Origin: Campylorhamphus procurvoides
Lineage: Eukaryota > Chordata > Aves > Passeriformes > Dendrocolaptidae
Direction: 5' to 3'
Assembly: GCA_013396655.1 (NCBI GenBank)
Contig: WBMV01004760.1
Coordinates: 2,239,767 to 2,303,766 of the forward strand
Length of the DNA: 64,000 nt
The notes beneath the pieces were generated by a model. That model was given only the letters and a program-made list of their open reading frames with translations. It was not told the origin of the DNA and did no database searches. A program made the translations under genes and the position numbers. Shown piece by piece: positions 37,544-49,500 of the stretch. The number at the start of each line of letters is the position of its first letter. The first letter of the stretch is position 1.

Positions 37544-40500
37544 CTAGAAGTCCAGGGCACAGATCAAGGCTGTGCCCCGTTTGATCCAGTGCTTCTGTGG
37601 CTTGTCCGTAGGGATCTCCACAGCAATCACATAGTTGGTGGAGTGCCCCGTTGTTGACAGTGTGCCTGTAATGGGGGAAGCAAGGGCAAGAGGGTGGTGC
37701 TGCTGCACACTGAGAGGGGAGTCCCGGACAAGTGACCCCCATCCAGGAGCCCCTGTCCCCACCCTGAGTGAGGTGACAGGCTTAGCAGGGTTTGGGGAAA
37801 CACACTTGTGGGTTTGAGGGGAGCCTGGTCAGGGGTGCTACTGCATAGCCACAGTGCCTGGCTGCTCCATCTCCACAACCACAGCAGAAGGAATCTTTGT
37901 GTTCCCTGGATGGCTTCAGCCAACAGTGCCTCACTCCCTGCCTGTGTATGGCAGGAGGAACTCCTATAGCCCCTCCTAGGCTGCCCCTCCTAGCTGTTCC
38001 TGCAGCTCCAGTGCTTCTAGAGATCTGCCTTTAGGGCACCTACCTGCACGGGTGAGAGTCTTGTAGATGGGGCAGAGGTAGGAGCCAGACTCTGGAGGCT
38101 TGCGGTTGGCCATAGGCATCAGCCAGATGACAGCCATCTCTGTGTAGAGCTCCTTGGGGCGGGACTCTGCCAGCTGACACGCAGCAGGGTCCCAGCGGGC
38201 GCCTTCCAGGAACAAGCCGTAGATGTAGCAGCCCACATCAGGCTGTTGTGTCAGTTCCTTCACCGACTCCTTCATGACCTGCCAGGGGAGCGGCCGTGGG
38301 GCCCTTGGTCAAGGCATGTCCCTGTGCACTCAGCCCTAAAAAGCCTCATAAGCTGCTCTTAATTAAGCCAGTGCTGCCAAAGGGGAGCCTGCCCCAGCTC
38401 TCAGAGGAGCAGGGCTGTGTTTCTTGGCAGGTCACATCATATGGGGCAGCCTGTGACAGAGGTAGTGGAGGGGGATGTGAACAGGTCTGGAGAGGCAGAG
38501 AAGCCTCTGCCAGCCTTGGGGTGGTGTCTGGCAGTGTGGGTGGATGTATCCAAGCACAAACCCATGGGCAGCTGTGCAGCTGGTGGCTTCACCTCTTGGT
38601 CAGGGTTAGAACTGCTGCCTTTGTGGCCTTCTAGTAGCAGATTCCAAAAAAATTCAGAGCCTACAGTTGATTTACTGACCTGGAAGCTAAATGAGATGGT
38701 GTCGATAGAAATGACAGACTTCCTGGCGAAGTTCTGCAGTGTCCCTGTGAGGAAGGCCTGGGGGAAGAAGAATCCACTGATCCAGAACACGGAGGGGATC
38801 CCGTGGCTGATCCAGTTCTGCAGGAATTCAATGCGCTGCACCAAGTCGTTCACCCAGGATGCCAAAGGCTTCAGTGACGGATAGGCCTGTGGGGCACCCA
38901 CACAGAGAGGTGCTGAGCGCAGTCAAGGACAGCCTAGACCTTGTGCTCCAGTTGCTGACAACTGCCCAGAGCCCAGGGGCACACCTGGGAGCTGCACTAA
39001 GCAGATGTCTCCGTGCCAGGGGAGCAAGAGCCAGGACCACGTGAAACAGCCCAGTGGTGGCTGATGACCAATTCCCCTGGTTTGGTGAGCTCTGGTGGGC
39101 AGCTGGGCTGGCTGGGCCACGTACCTTGGCATTCCACAACTCGGGAACAGTGTTGTTGTACAAGCTGCCAGCCATCAGCTCCAGCTGAGAGGACATCACG
39201 ACCAAGCCCTTGAGAGCTTTCAGCAAATTGTTCAGAGACTGAGCAACCTCCTCCAGGAGCTTGTTGTACCTACAGGGAAAGAGCAGAGGGGGCAGCGGAC
39301 TGTGCAGTGGTTTATCACCTGTGTCTGCCCAGAGAGGGTATGGGTATCTCTATACACAAGTGAAGCTCCTCCATGTAGCCCCCCCCCAGCCCTATTTCTC
39401 CTCACTGGGGTCTCATAGCTGTGCCCCCAGCCCTGAATTGTTGACAGTAGCAGATGGAGACACAGATTAATCCCCACGTGACAGGGGTCAGCTGAAGGTC
39501 CCAGCAAAACATATATTTAGTGTGGCTGCCAACCCCACTGCCGTGCCCAGGACATCTCTGCTGTTCCCACAGGGGTTTTACCTGATCACCTCCTGTGCCA
39601 GCACTGTGTTCATGGACTCTTCGTAGAGCAGCGGGTATTTGCGGATCACCTCCTGCAGGTTCATGGGGGCAGGCAGCTTTGCCAAGATGTCCCTGGAGGT
39701 CTCCTCCACTATCTGGAAGGAAGGCAGCGAGTGGGTGAGCATCTTCTACTCCAGCATCATGGCTGCCAAGAAGGGGTGGAGTTAACCCTAGGATGGCAGT
39801 GCCATTGCTGGCACCCAGCAGGCAGGGTGGCATCTGCTTGAGAGCTGGTGTTCATGGTCACTGCCTTCACTGGGCACTGGCTGCCAGAGCACTGACGGGA
39901 TCAGGGCACCCACCTCTTCCCTGCTACGGCCTCCCAGTGTGATGGTCTTTGGTTGCAGCTGTGCAATGGCCCCCAGCAGAGCAAAGGTCTCATTCTGAGC
40001 GAAGGTGATGTCAGCATTGTCGTGTAAACCAAAGAGCTCTGGGCTGTCATTGAGCGGCAGGCCCTTGACGTATTGGAGGTAGCCCTGGAGAGGAATCCAC
40101 AGACTGTGAGGCCAAGAGCAGCTGAAGATTCCCAGGTTCTCACAAACTTATGTTCCCCAGGGAACTGGAAATGCAGCGAGTTTGAGGGAGGAGAGATCCC
40201 ATTTGCACTATGATGATCCCCCTAGATCTATGAGCTGTAATTTGTGACTTGAGCACTTACATTGAGGTCAGAAGAGGTACTGATCTGCTTGTAGATGCCT
40301 GATTCTGAATAGGCAAAGTCAGGATTTAAAACCTCAGGCTTGTAGAAATCTTCCAAAATGCTCATGATGCAGCGCCGGTCCCAGTCGTCGGTCACACGGC
40401 CACCATAGTTGATCTCCCCAGCTGTGTACTTGAGAACCTGTGAGGGACCCCAGTGTGGCTTTCCAACCCACTCATGCATCACGAGCCTCTTCCCTCACTG

Positions 40501-43500
40501 GAGGGGCAGCTCTTACCTTGTAGGGGATGTCTGCATACTCATTCAAGAACATCTGCAGCTGACTGATGCAGATGCGGAGGTCTCCATCTGTGAATTCATA
40601 GGGGATGTTGAACCCCAGAGGCCCAAACTTTCTCCTCTCCAGCATGTTCCCATGGAAGAAGCAAAGTGACAGCAACAAGGATTTAAACTCTGTGACCTGT
40701 GGGCAAGGAAGCAGGGAAAGGAGTTTCTCAGTTTAGGAGGAGACATCTTTGGTTAGTCAGGAACTGATGGGACATGGCAGAGGAGATGTGCCAACAGTGC
40801 CAACTAGAGCTTAGAGAGAGGAGGAAACCTCAGGCTGCTGTGCTGGGAAAGGCCACAGCCTGCTCCTTGCTTAAAGAGAGCTGCAAGTGCCTTATGCCAG
40901 GCCTCTACAAACCTGTTGCTTCTGTTTCTCAAAGTAAAACTTCCAAGTGGCTCATGACAGAGTAGGTATGAGTTTGAGAAATAACCTCCAGCCTTTCTCT
41001 AGCATGTGGGTGCTCTAATGAGGAGGAAGATCTATGCATGGAGAGAAGCAACATCCAGGTGGAGAGCAGACACTGGAGCAGGCATGGAGTGGGGACAGCA
41101 AACAAATGCACAACCTTGGTCTCACCTTAGAACAAGAATTCAAGAAGTCATCACTGAAACTAATGTAGGACTTGAGCAGGTTAGCCTTGACCCCACGGGG
41201 GGGCTCAATGGTCATCTTGGAGCCATTCTGGAGGATGGACACAGGGAAGTGGTTACTTGGTAGACTGGTGAGCCAGACGCGAAAGTCAGGATGCACCTGG
41301 AAATCCAGAAGGCAGCAAGTGCTCAGAGGGTGCAGGCACAGCCCCTGCAGCTGCTCCTGCACTGACCCTTCTGTTCTATGGGGACACTGTGGATGGGACT
41401 GAACTAGATCTCAGCTCCTCCCAGGGCTCCAGCCTCCTGCCTGGGCATCTGCTCAGTAAAACAGCTCACCTTGGTGGGGTCAATGCCCTCGATGAGTCTC
41501 TCCAGTGAGGGCATCCAGCTGGGGGCCAGGTGGCAGTTCTGGAAGAAGACCCAGTTGCCCTGCTCCATGGCACTGTGCAACATGGCCTCAGCACGGGGGC
41601 CCTGTGGGGGCAGAGAGAAAGAGCTCAGAAACCCAGGCCCGTGGTGGGCTATGTCCTCCTGAGCCAGACAGGGAGGCAGCAGCTGGGTGGAAGGACCACT
41701 GTCCAGAGCTAGGATTTGGCTTTGCCCCCATGGCTCAGCGGGATCTTTGCTGTCTGATGACACAGCAAAGATTTTGGACAGCTTTTCTAAGCCTGTAAGA
41801 GAGGGTGGAGGGAATGAAAGAACTGTGCATGGATTTGGGAAGTTAGAGGGCACTACAGTGGGAACTGCTGCAGCCCCCACCCCAAACTGGCTCCTTCTGC
41901 TAGCAGGCTGGTGAGTAAGTGCCTAACAGTAGGGGGATGGTCTTGTTGTGCTGCCAAGGGGGTTTGACCTATTTGGAGCTTGGTGAGATCAATGGGAGTC
42001 CCAGCAGGACACTGTTGCTCCAGGTGTGCAGCAGCAGCTTACCTGTCCTTGGCCCAGAGAAATGGCAGAGAGCTTTTGTGTGAACTTCATTTCTTCAGCA
42101 AACTTGTAAAGGTCAGCAGCAGGGTCAGTGCCTGGAGACAGCACAAACACCAGGGGGCTGGTGGCAGTGGAATCCTTGAAGACGACTGAGAGGTCAGTGG
42201 TCTGCAACACAGAGAATTGGTCAGAGGGGAGAAGCCATAGTGGTGCCACACAGCACCTCCTCACCCTGCCTGGCCTCCAGCTCCCCTCCCAGGCACCAGC
42301 GTGTTCTCAGGTGCCAAGGCCAGAAACAAGTTCAGTAAGGACCAAGTACATCTCTCCTCTGGCCATATTAGGGTCAGGGCAGGAACCACTTTCCCCTTTG
42401 TCATTCCAACTCTTCCCTTGTACATCTGCACTGTCTGCCTGCTCCCAGTGTGGTTTAACTGGAGGACATTAAGAACAACACCCCTCAACTAAGACAGGTG
42501 TTTCCCCAGTGTGGGAAGAACACTGCAGCTGCAGAGAGGCACAAGAACCCTCACTACAACTGGAAAATGCTGATGGCCCATTTACCACAAGCTCAAGGCC
42601 TCCTGCTCCACCCCAGTCCCCAGCAGTGCTTCCTCTTGGCTGGTTACCTGCGGCTCAATGAAGCGCTGATCCAGGTTCAGCACCACAAAGTCCTGCATGG
42701 CATTGGTGATCTTATCTCCCCGCAGACATCGCAGAACCAGCAGCTTCTGGAAGGCATCAAGCCCATCTTCCCACTTCCCAGGCAGGGGCTCTCTGCAAAG
42801 CAATTACGTGCATTCTGAGGGGATGTGCCAGATCATGCAGCTCCACAAGAAGTACCCAAGCTGCCTGCAGGCATCCACTAGGGTTTCTAGAAGGGACAAG
42901 GACCTTCCATTCCCTTGGGTGAGGTTGTCTAGCTCTGAAACCATTCAAGCCAGAGCTGCTTCCACTGGGGATGAACCAGATACTCCTGGGGTAAGGCATT
43001 GTGTGGCCCTTGGTCAAGCATGGGTCACCCCTGAGGAGATGAGGCAGTGCCTCATCTTCTTCCTTGCATGGCACTGCACTGGGAGCAGAGCTGGCACTGT
43101 ATTGGCTCCTCTTGCTCTCCCAGGATGCCATCACTGCCAGGTGCAGTAGAGCTAAGCTGACAAAGCAGGGGACACTTGCCTGTGAGGCTTGGGGCTGTCA
43201 AAAATAGCCCTGAACCCATCAAGGTTGGCTGCAAAATCACTGTCGAAGTCAGAGAAATTTTTCAGGCCACTCAAAGCCAGGATGTCTCCCCATGCTCTCT
43301 CGTTCACCCAGGATGGGGCTGGGTTGTCCTTCATCTCCTTTATGGTGCCTCCTGACAGCAGGTACCGCCACTCATCCTGGGAACAGGATAGGATGTGGTC
43401 ATGGATTATAGCCTACCTGCCTGAGCCTGAGGCACATGGTTTTGTGCCATATCCAGTTAAAATCCTGTAGTATCTTTCTGGCTGCTCTCCTGCCTGGTGT

Positions 43501-46500
43501 GTGTGTCAAGGAGTAAGTTAACTGGAAGCTCTGGTGAGATCAACATAGTGACTGTTCAGCTGCCATTCTGCTAAACCCTCCCTGCTCCCTCTGAACTCAC
43601 AGACCTTTGCAGCAGTTTGGCAGCAAACTGCCAAAAGCTGCATGTGATTCAGGATAGGCAGCTCTGCATGTAGACACAGGGAACAGTTTGAGAGCTGAAT
43701 GAAGACAGAGGCCTTGTGTTTGCCCACCAAGCTGCCAAGCCTGTCCCCAACCCCAGGGAACAAGGAACCTTTTCCACCTAACACACTATTCTAGGCTGGG
43801 CTTGAGCTGCCCTGATGGGATCCCATCAAGGTCTAAGGTGACTTGCTCACCATATTGATTTTCCCATCATTCATCAGAATCCGGGCGCTGACCAGGAAGG
43901 CAAACATGAGCTTGTGTTTCTCAAAGAGACTACGGCACACGTTGCAGTAGAGACTGAAGGTGATGTAGTTGTTGATGTTCGCAACCCGTTCTGGCAGCGT
44001 CTCTGAAAAAAAGGCAACAACCAGTCAAGGGTGGTGGGTGCCACATGTGACATGGAGTGTGCTGTGCACATCAGCTATCAGCTCCAGGTCACAGGGGCAC
44101 ATGCTGCCCAGGAAGAAGAGATGCTGGTCTCAAACACAGGCTCGGTGTAGAAACCTCAGTGAAAGCACAGGGCTGTGATTCAGTGCCCTGGCACTGGGAG
44201 GGGGCCCACACTGCACCATGGCAGCTGCACAGCCACCACCCCCATCTGACACACACTGCTGGGCAGGGAAAGTTGTCCCATGGACTGTGCTGGAGGCAGC
44301 TTGGTGACAATCAGAGCCACACCAAGACTGGAATGGCATGTACCTTGCCAGTGCCTTGCATCAACACCCCTCCCACCCAGCCAGACAGGGTAGCAGCAAA
44401 GTAGTGGGAGGGGAATGGACAGTGGGTTATGACCACATCTTCACTTGCTGTGTGGACATAAACAGGCAGCTCTGGACCATACTGAGAGCCAATGCAAGTG
44501 GCCATGTTTGCCCTCACTCTGCAGGTGTCCAAGCTTCTACTGCTGCTAGATCATGAATGTGGGGCGAGGAAGAGGATAGGAAGGGGCTGTTCTGGGCAGG
44601 CACCTGCTTTCTCGGAGTTACGGATCCCCATTAGGAAGATGTTGAGGAACCACTCGAGTGAGTACTGGTACATGGGGTCCACATTGGACAGGTCTGAGAC
44701 ACAGAAGTAGAGGATCTGCGAGCGGACAGCTACAGGCACATACTCCAGGCGGGTGATATTGATGTCCTTTTCTGTCTGCTCTGCCACTGCGACCTTGGCC
44801 TGGAGGACAGAAGAGATGCCATGGTTAGTGCAGTGCTAGCAGGAGATGTACAGCTGCAGGGGGAGAGCACCTCCACTTCTGACCTGGATCTCTCCTGCCT
44901 TCAGCTTGGATGCCTCCAACACTTTAATAAGCTCCAAGTCATCTACAGGGTTTCCTTCAGAAGTGCTCAGCCGATACAGGATCTGGTCTTCTATCTCCTT
45001 CAGTTCCTGACGCATCTGGGCATTACTAACAATCAGCTGGTTTCTATCTTCTTCCAAGTCAGGCCGCTCTGCAGCCACCACTTCTCCCAACAGCTGGTCT
45101 TCCAAACCACTACAGCAAAAGGCATGGAAAGGATGGTGGGGGCAACAGGCTCACATCTCTGAAGACTGGAAGGAATGAGGCTGAGTAGCATAGGCAGATA
45201 AGGGGGTAAGCAGGTACCTGGGTGAGAGGGTAAAGTTGATGAGGGTGAGCTTTGTGGAGATCTCAGGGCTGTAGTGTGGGTTGGGCAGTTTGGTGGTGAC
45301 ATACATCTTGAATTCCTCATGGTAGGGGATCACTGAATCCCCCAGCTTCAGCACAGTGTTGCCTTGCTGTTTGAAGGTCTGTACCAGAGAGGAACAAATA
45401 GAGGAAGGGATAGCTACCTCTTGTGAGGGAAGGCATCCTGCTCTGCCCTGGACTCTGCAGTGAGGAGAGAGTGTGAAGGCTCTCAGGAGAGAGATGTTCA
45501 AAGCCACCCAGCAGACCTGAAGGCCTGAACCTGAATAAAGCAGCTGTATTCCATAGCCCTGCTTCCAAGGCAAAGATGCCTGCTGGAAGAAGATCAGAGC
45601 ATGCAGAATGCTGTCAATGTGTTGGAGCCCTGGACAAGACACAGGAGCATAGGATAAGCACTATCCATGTGAGTTCTGCCTGCCCAGGGAGACTTACAAA
45701 CCCACCTCCTCCCAAGGCACCCTGGCCAGATGCCCCCTTACATCTCAGCCAGGTACCCACTGCCCCTTCTTGCCAAGGTGGGATACAGGACCTCTTTCAG
45801 AAGGACAGGCTCAAGAACTGGATCCAGCTCTTCACCAACATTCTCCAGCAGGAAGGGCTTCCCAAAGGTAATGGCATTTTCCAGAGTGTTGAGGAAGTCC
45901 CGGTCACTCAGCTTGGTCACCTCCAGGCTGTTCCCCTTCTCCTGAAAGGCAGTAGGGGAGGGCAGGCTCTCTGTGATGTCCTGCTTACCTGCACATCCAG
46001 CTCTGGTCATTGGTACACTTCTCACTGGGCCGATTTAGCTCCCTGGAGCAGTGAAAATAATCTGTTTTCTTCCTTGGCTGGACTTTGGCTATTTTGGCAA
46101 GTTTAGCCCATATCTGCAGGCACTAGAGCCAGCTCAACTAGGCAGCAAAAAAGGTTGGGAACAGAGAGAATCTCCTTCAGAGAGCCATATCCCTCTGCAG
46201 CCCCACGCTGATAACTCAGAGGTTATTTGCCTGCAAAGTGAGAGCAGGTGGGTGGTAAAAGTCCTCAGGGAGCAAAACAGGAGCAGCTGCCTGAGCTTCC
46301 TGCCTGATCCGAAGTTGGGCTGGTGAGTGCCTCTCTGGAGAAGAGGTGGTGGTTAGCATTCTCAAAACTTTGGCAGCAGTGACTGGATTCACTAGTCAGG
46401 TAATGCCTCTCTTCTGTTCTAGGGATCTGAAAAACCATTATGGGAGATGCTGGTGTTGTTCTGAGATTCACAGAGTGGGAATATAATGCCCCACTTGCTT

Positions 46501-49500
46501 ATACCAGGGCTCTTCCTGCCCTGTGCTGCTTTCCCCAAGAAGGGAAACACCTGGGGTTAATGTGGATGTGGAGTCTGTCTGCTGCTGGGGAAGTTGGGCT
46601 GGGAAAGTGACCACAGAACTAGCTCTAGAGCCTGAAACCTGGGATTGCTCTGCACAGCTCCTGACAGAAATCTGCTTCCCCTATCCTGTCAGACCTGGCT
46701 TTTCTCCCCATAGCTCTTACCAGATTCTTGATCCATTTGTTTGCTTGTCCTTGAGGGTCTATGAAGTGAGTCCAGCGCAGAGAGCATCGGGTTATTACCC
46801 CATTCTCCACAGATAGGGTGTCATTTGGTAAACCAGCAATCTAATGGGGTAGGAAAAGCTGTTGGGACACCTGGCAGCACAACACAGATGACAGAGAAGC
46901 CCTTACTGGCCTGTCCTGCTCCTAGGGGGGTGGACAGGGCATGGTGGTGAGGATACCTCCTCCAGCAGCTGGACCCAGAGCTGCAGCTCTGCCCACAGCG
47001 GCTGATCCCTGGCATAGAGCTGTGCTGCAAGATCAGGCTTGGGCCAGCTGCAGCCAGGGCTTAGCTCTGGGCCTGAGTTTGTAAAAGGAAAGCCTTACAG
47101 GTCAAGGCTGATGCCCTGATTTCTGCTGTTTGCTGTGGCTCAGGTCCTGCTCTTTGTGCAAGGAGCCCAGCAGCAATTCCAGATCTGCAGTATGGAGCTG
47201 CTTGGTCATTATCCAGCTGTTCAGTGTGGGGCCTGTCCTTTGGTACAGGTGATGCTACTGAGTAGTGAGCTGAGTGTTTTAGTCTTTGCCTGAGGCCCCT
47301 TCAGCCTCAGGTGTTGGGTTTTCCTGCAACTTGCCTGCCAGGAGCGGATTTCCACAGGGTCTCCGAGGGTGCTGATGAGGTTTGCCTCTGTGCTGTGAGG
47401 GATGCTGTTTTCTGCCAGCTCCTTCATCCACTCTGTGCACAGTGCCATGCGGTAGTCTCCCTGCCATGAGAAACACCATCATAGCCTTTCTTTTAGTTGC
47501 AGCTAATCTGCTGCAAGCACCTAAATTCAATTCAAATTTCAATTCCCATTCAAATGAGGCCTTGTGCAGCCTCTGGCACAAACAGAAAGAGACCCAGGAG
47601 GGATCTTGCACCATTGTGTCCTATTCCTTTCTCCCTGGCAAGGATAGCAGAGCTGCTAACCATGTGCCTCACAGGTAGCACTGCACACTTACTGTGAATG
47701 GCCCCAGGTATGCCACAAATCCAGCTGCAAACAGCACATCCCCAGTGCTGTTGTTGATCTTGTCATCCAGGCTCTCCACGGTGTCCTGCCAGCGCACCTT
47801 CTCATCAGCCAGGCTGTTTATGAGCTGTGGGATAAGTTGCACGTGTGAGAGCTGCTCTGTGCTCTAACCTTGTGTCCCAGACCTGCCACTCTGGGTAGTT
47901 CTGCAGGTAACTTCAGTGACCTTCAGAGGTTGGGGTGGCCCCTGACACATTCTGATTCTGTTTCCAGCTTTGAGCACTTCTGGAATTACTGGGCTGCTCT
48001 CAGCTGTCCTGGAGACCCACTTGTAGTTGAACAAGGTGTGCACAAGAGGACACCAGCTTTTCACATCAGTGAAAAGCTTAGCTTCCCAGTCCTGTTGTGC
48101 TGCTGAGATCTGGCCAGGCAGTTCAAACTAGAATTGTTGTGAACTGCAGCCATATGGATGCCTTCACCACTGTGCTGCTTGATCTGAAATAAGGTTGCCT
48201 CATGCAAGGAGGCAGAACCCAGCTCTGTCCCTTACCACATCAGCACGGGCCAGTCTCTGCAGACACAGCTCACACTTCATCTCCAGCTCCTCCTTGTTAG
48301 CTTTGCAGCTGTCATACTTGGCTTGCAGCAAGGCAATGCCATCTTCAACCTCCTTCAGGCGTTTCTTAGCTTCATCAAGGACCGCCTGTGTGGCCCGCAG
48401 GTCCTCTTCTGCCTCCCGCAAGGCTTGCTAGGGAGATGCACAAGGAAACAGTGGGGATGTTGGGAGTGTGGTCAGGCTCTTCCCTGAAAGCCAGAAACCT
48501 TGGAGCAAGAGTTGGTTTTCCATAGAAGTCCTTGCTGATAAGCGCTAGCTATGGGTATCTCAGTCAATCCAGTCCCTGGATGACAAAGGTTGACCTGCCT
48601 AACTCTAGGGGATGGTCCTGCAAACCCAGGACTAAAAATAAGGGTGAGGAGGGCATTTCTGCATAGCTCCAAAAAGCCAAGAGTCTGTGTCAGTTTACAC
48701 AAGCTCAGGATATGGCCCACTGGTGAAGGGGAAGAAAGGTTCCTCTGCTTGTTTTAAACTTGTAATAAGGAAATAGCTAGGCTTGGAGAGGATTACAGCT
48801 GAAACACTAGTGAGATGTGGGAAAGTTTCTGTAAGTACAGTTCATGCTGAGCCAGGAACTAAGCACTAAAAACAAAGTATTACTTCTGTCCCAGCATATT
48901 CTAGGCTGATTTCTCCTACTTTATCATGTTAATGGGGTTTGAGGCTTTGGCTCTGCCGAGTCTTGGTCTGAACATAATGTCCTGACTTGCAGAACATGTT
49001 GATTCCCAGAATCTCCTGCAGAAGGGAGCTGTTAGTACTGTGTTCCCAAAAACCTAATGCAACTGGGTCACACGGTCTCTTACCCGCTTGGGCTCCACAA
49101 CCTTGGACACAAAGTGGTACTTGTGCATGGCACGCACCCACTGGCACATGGAGGTACAGGCTTTGGAGACCTTGGCAATGGCAGCTGGCTGAAACTCCTC
49201 ATTGTCTATGTAGGGCTGGATGGCTTTGATCACATTGTCTGAAATATTGTCCTGCAAGGAAGGGTGGAAGAGAAAGGAGATCAGTGATGAGTGTGCTAGA
49301 GACCTGATTGAGAAAATCTCAAAGAGCTTCCCCCAGTGGCAGCAGCCTGCCCCAGGACCTGACAGGGTGGTTAATGTGTCACACTGGAGCAAGAGGGATC
49401 AAACTGCTGCATGTTCAGCCCTGGGAGGCACAGCTGTGGGATTAGGCAAATCCCTTCCCATACCACTTCCATCCAGCTCCTCTACATGAAAGAGAAGAGG

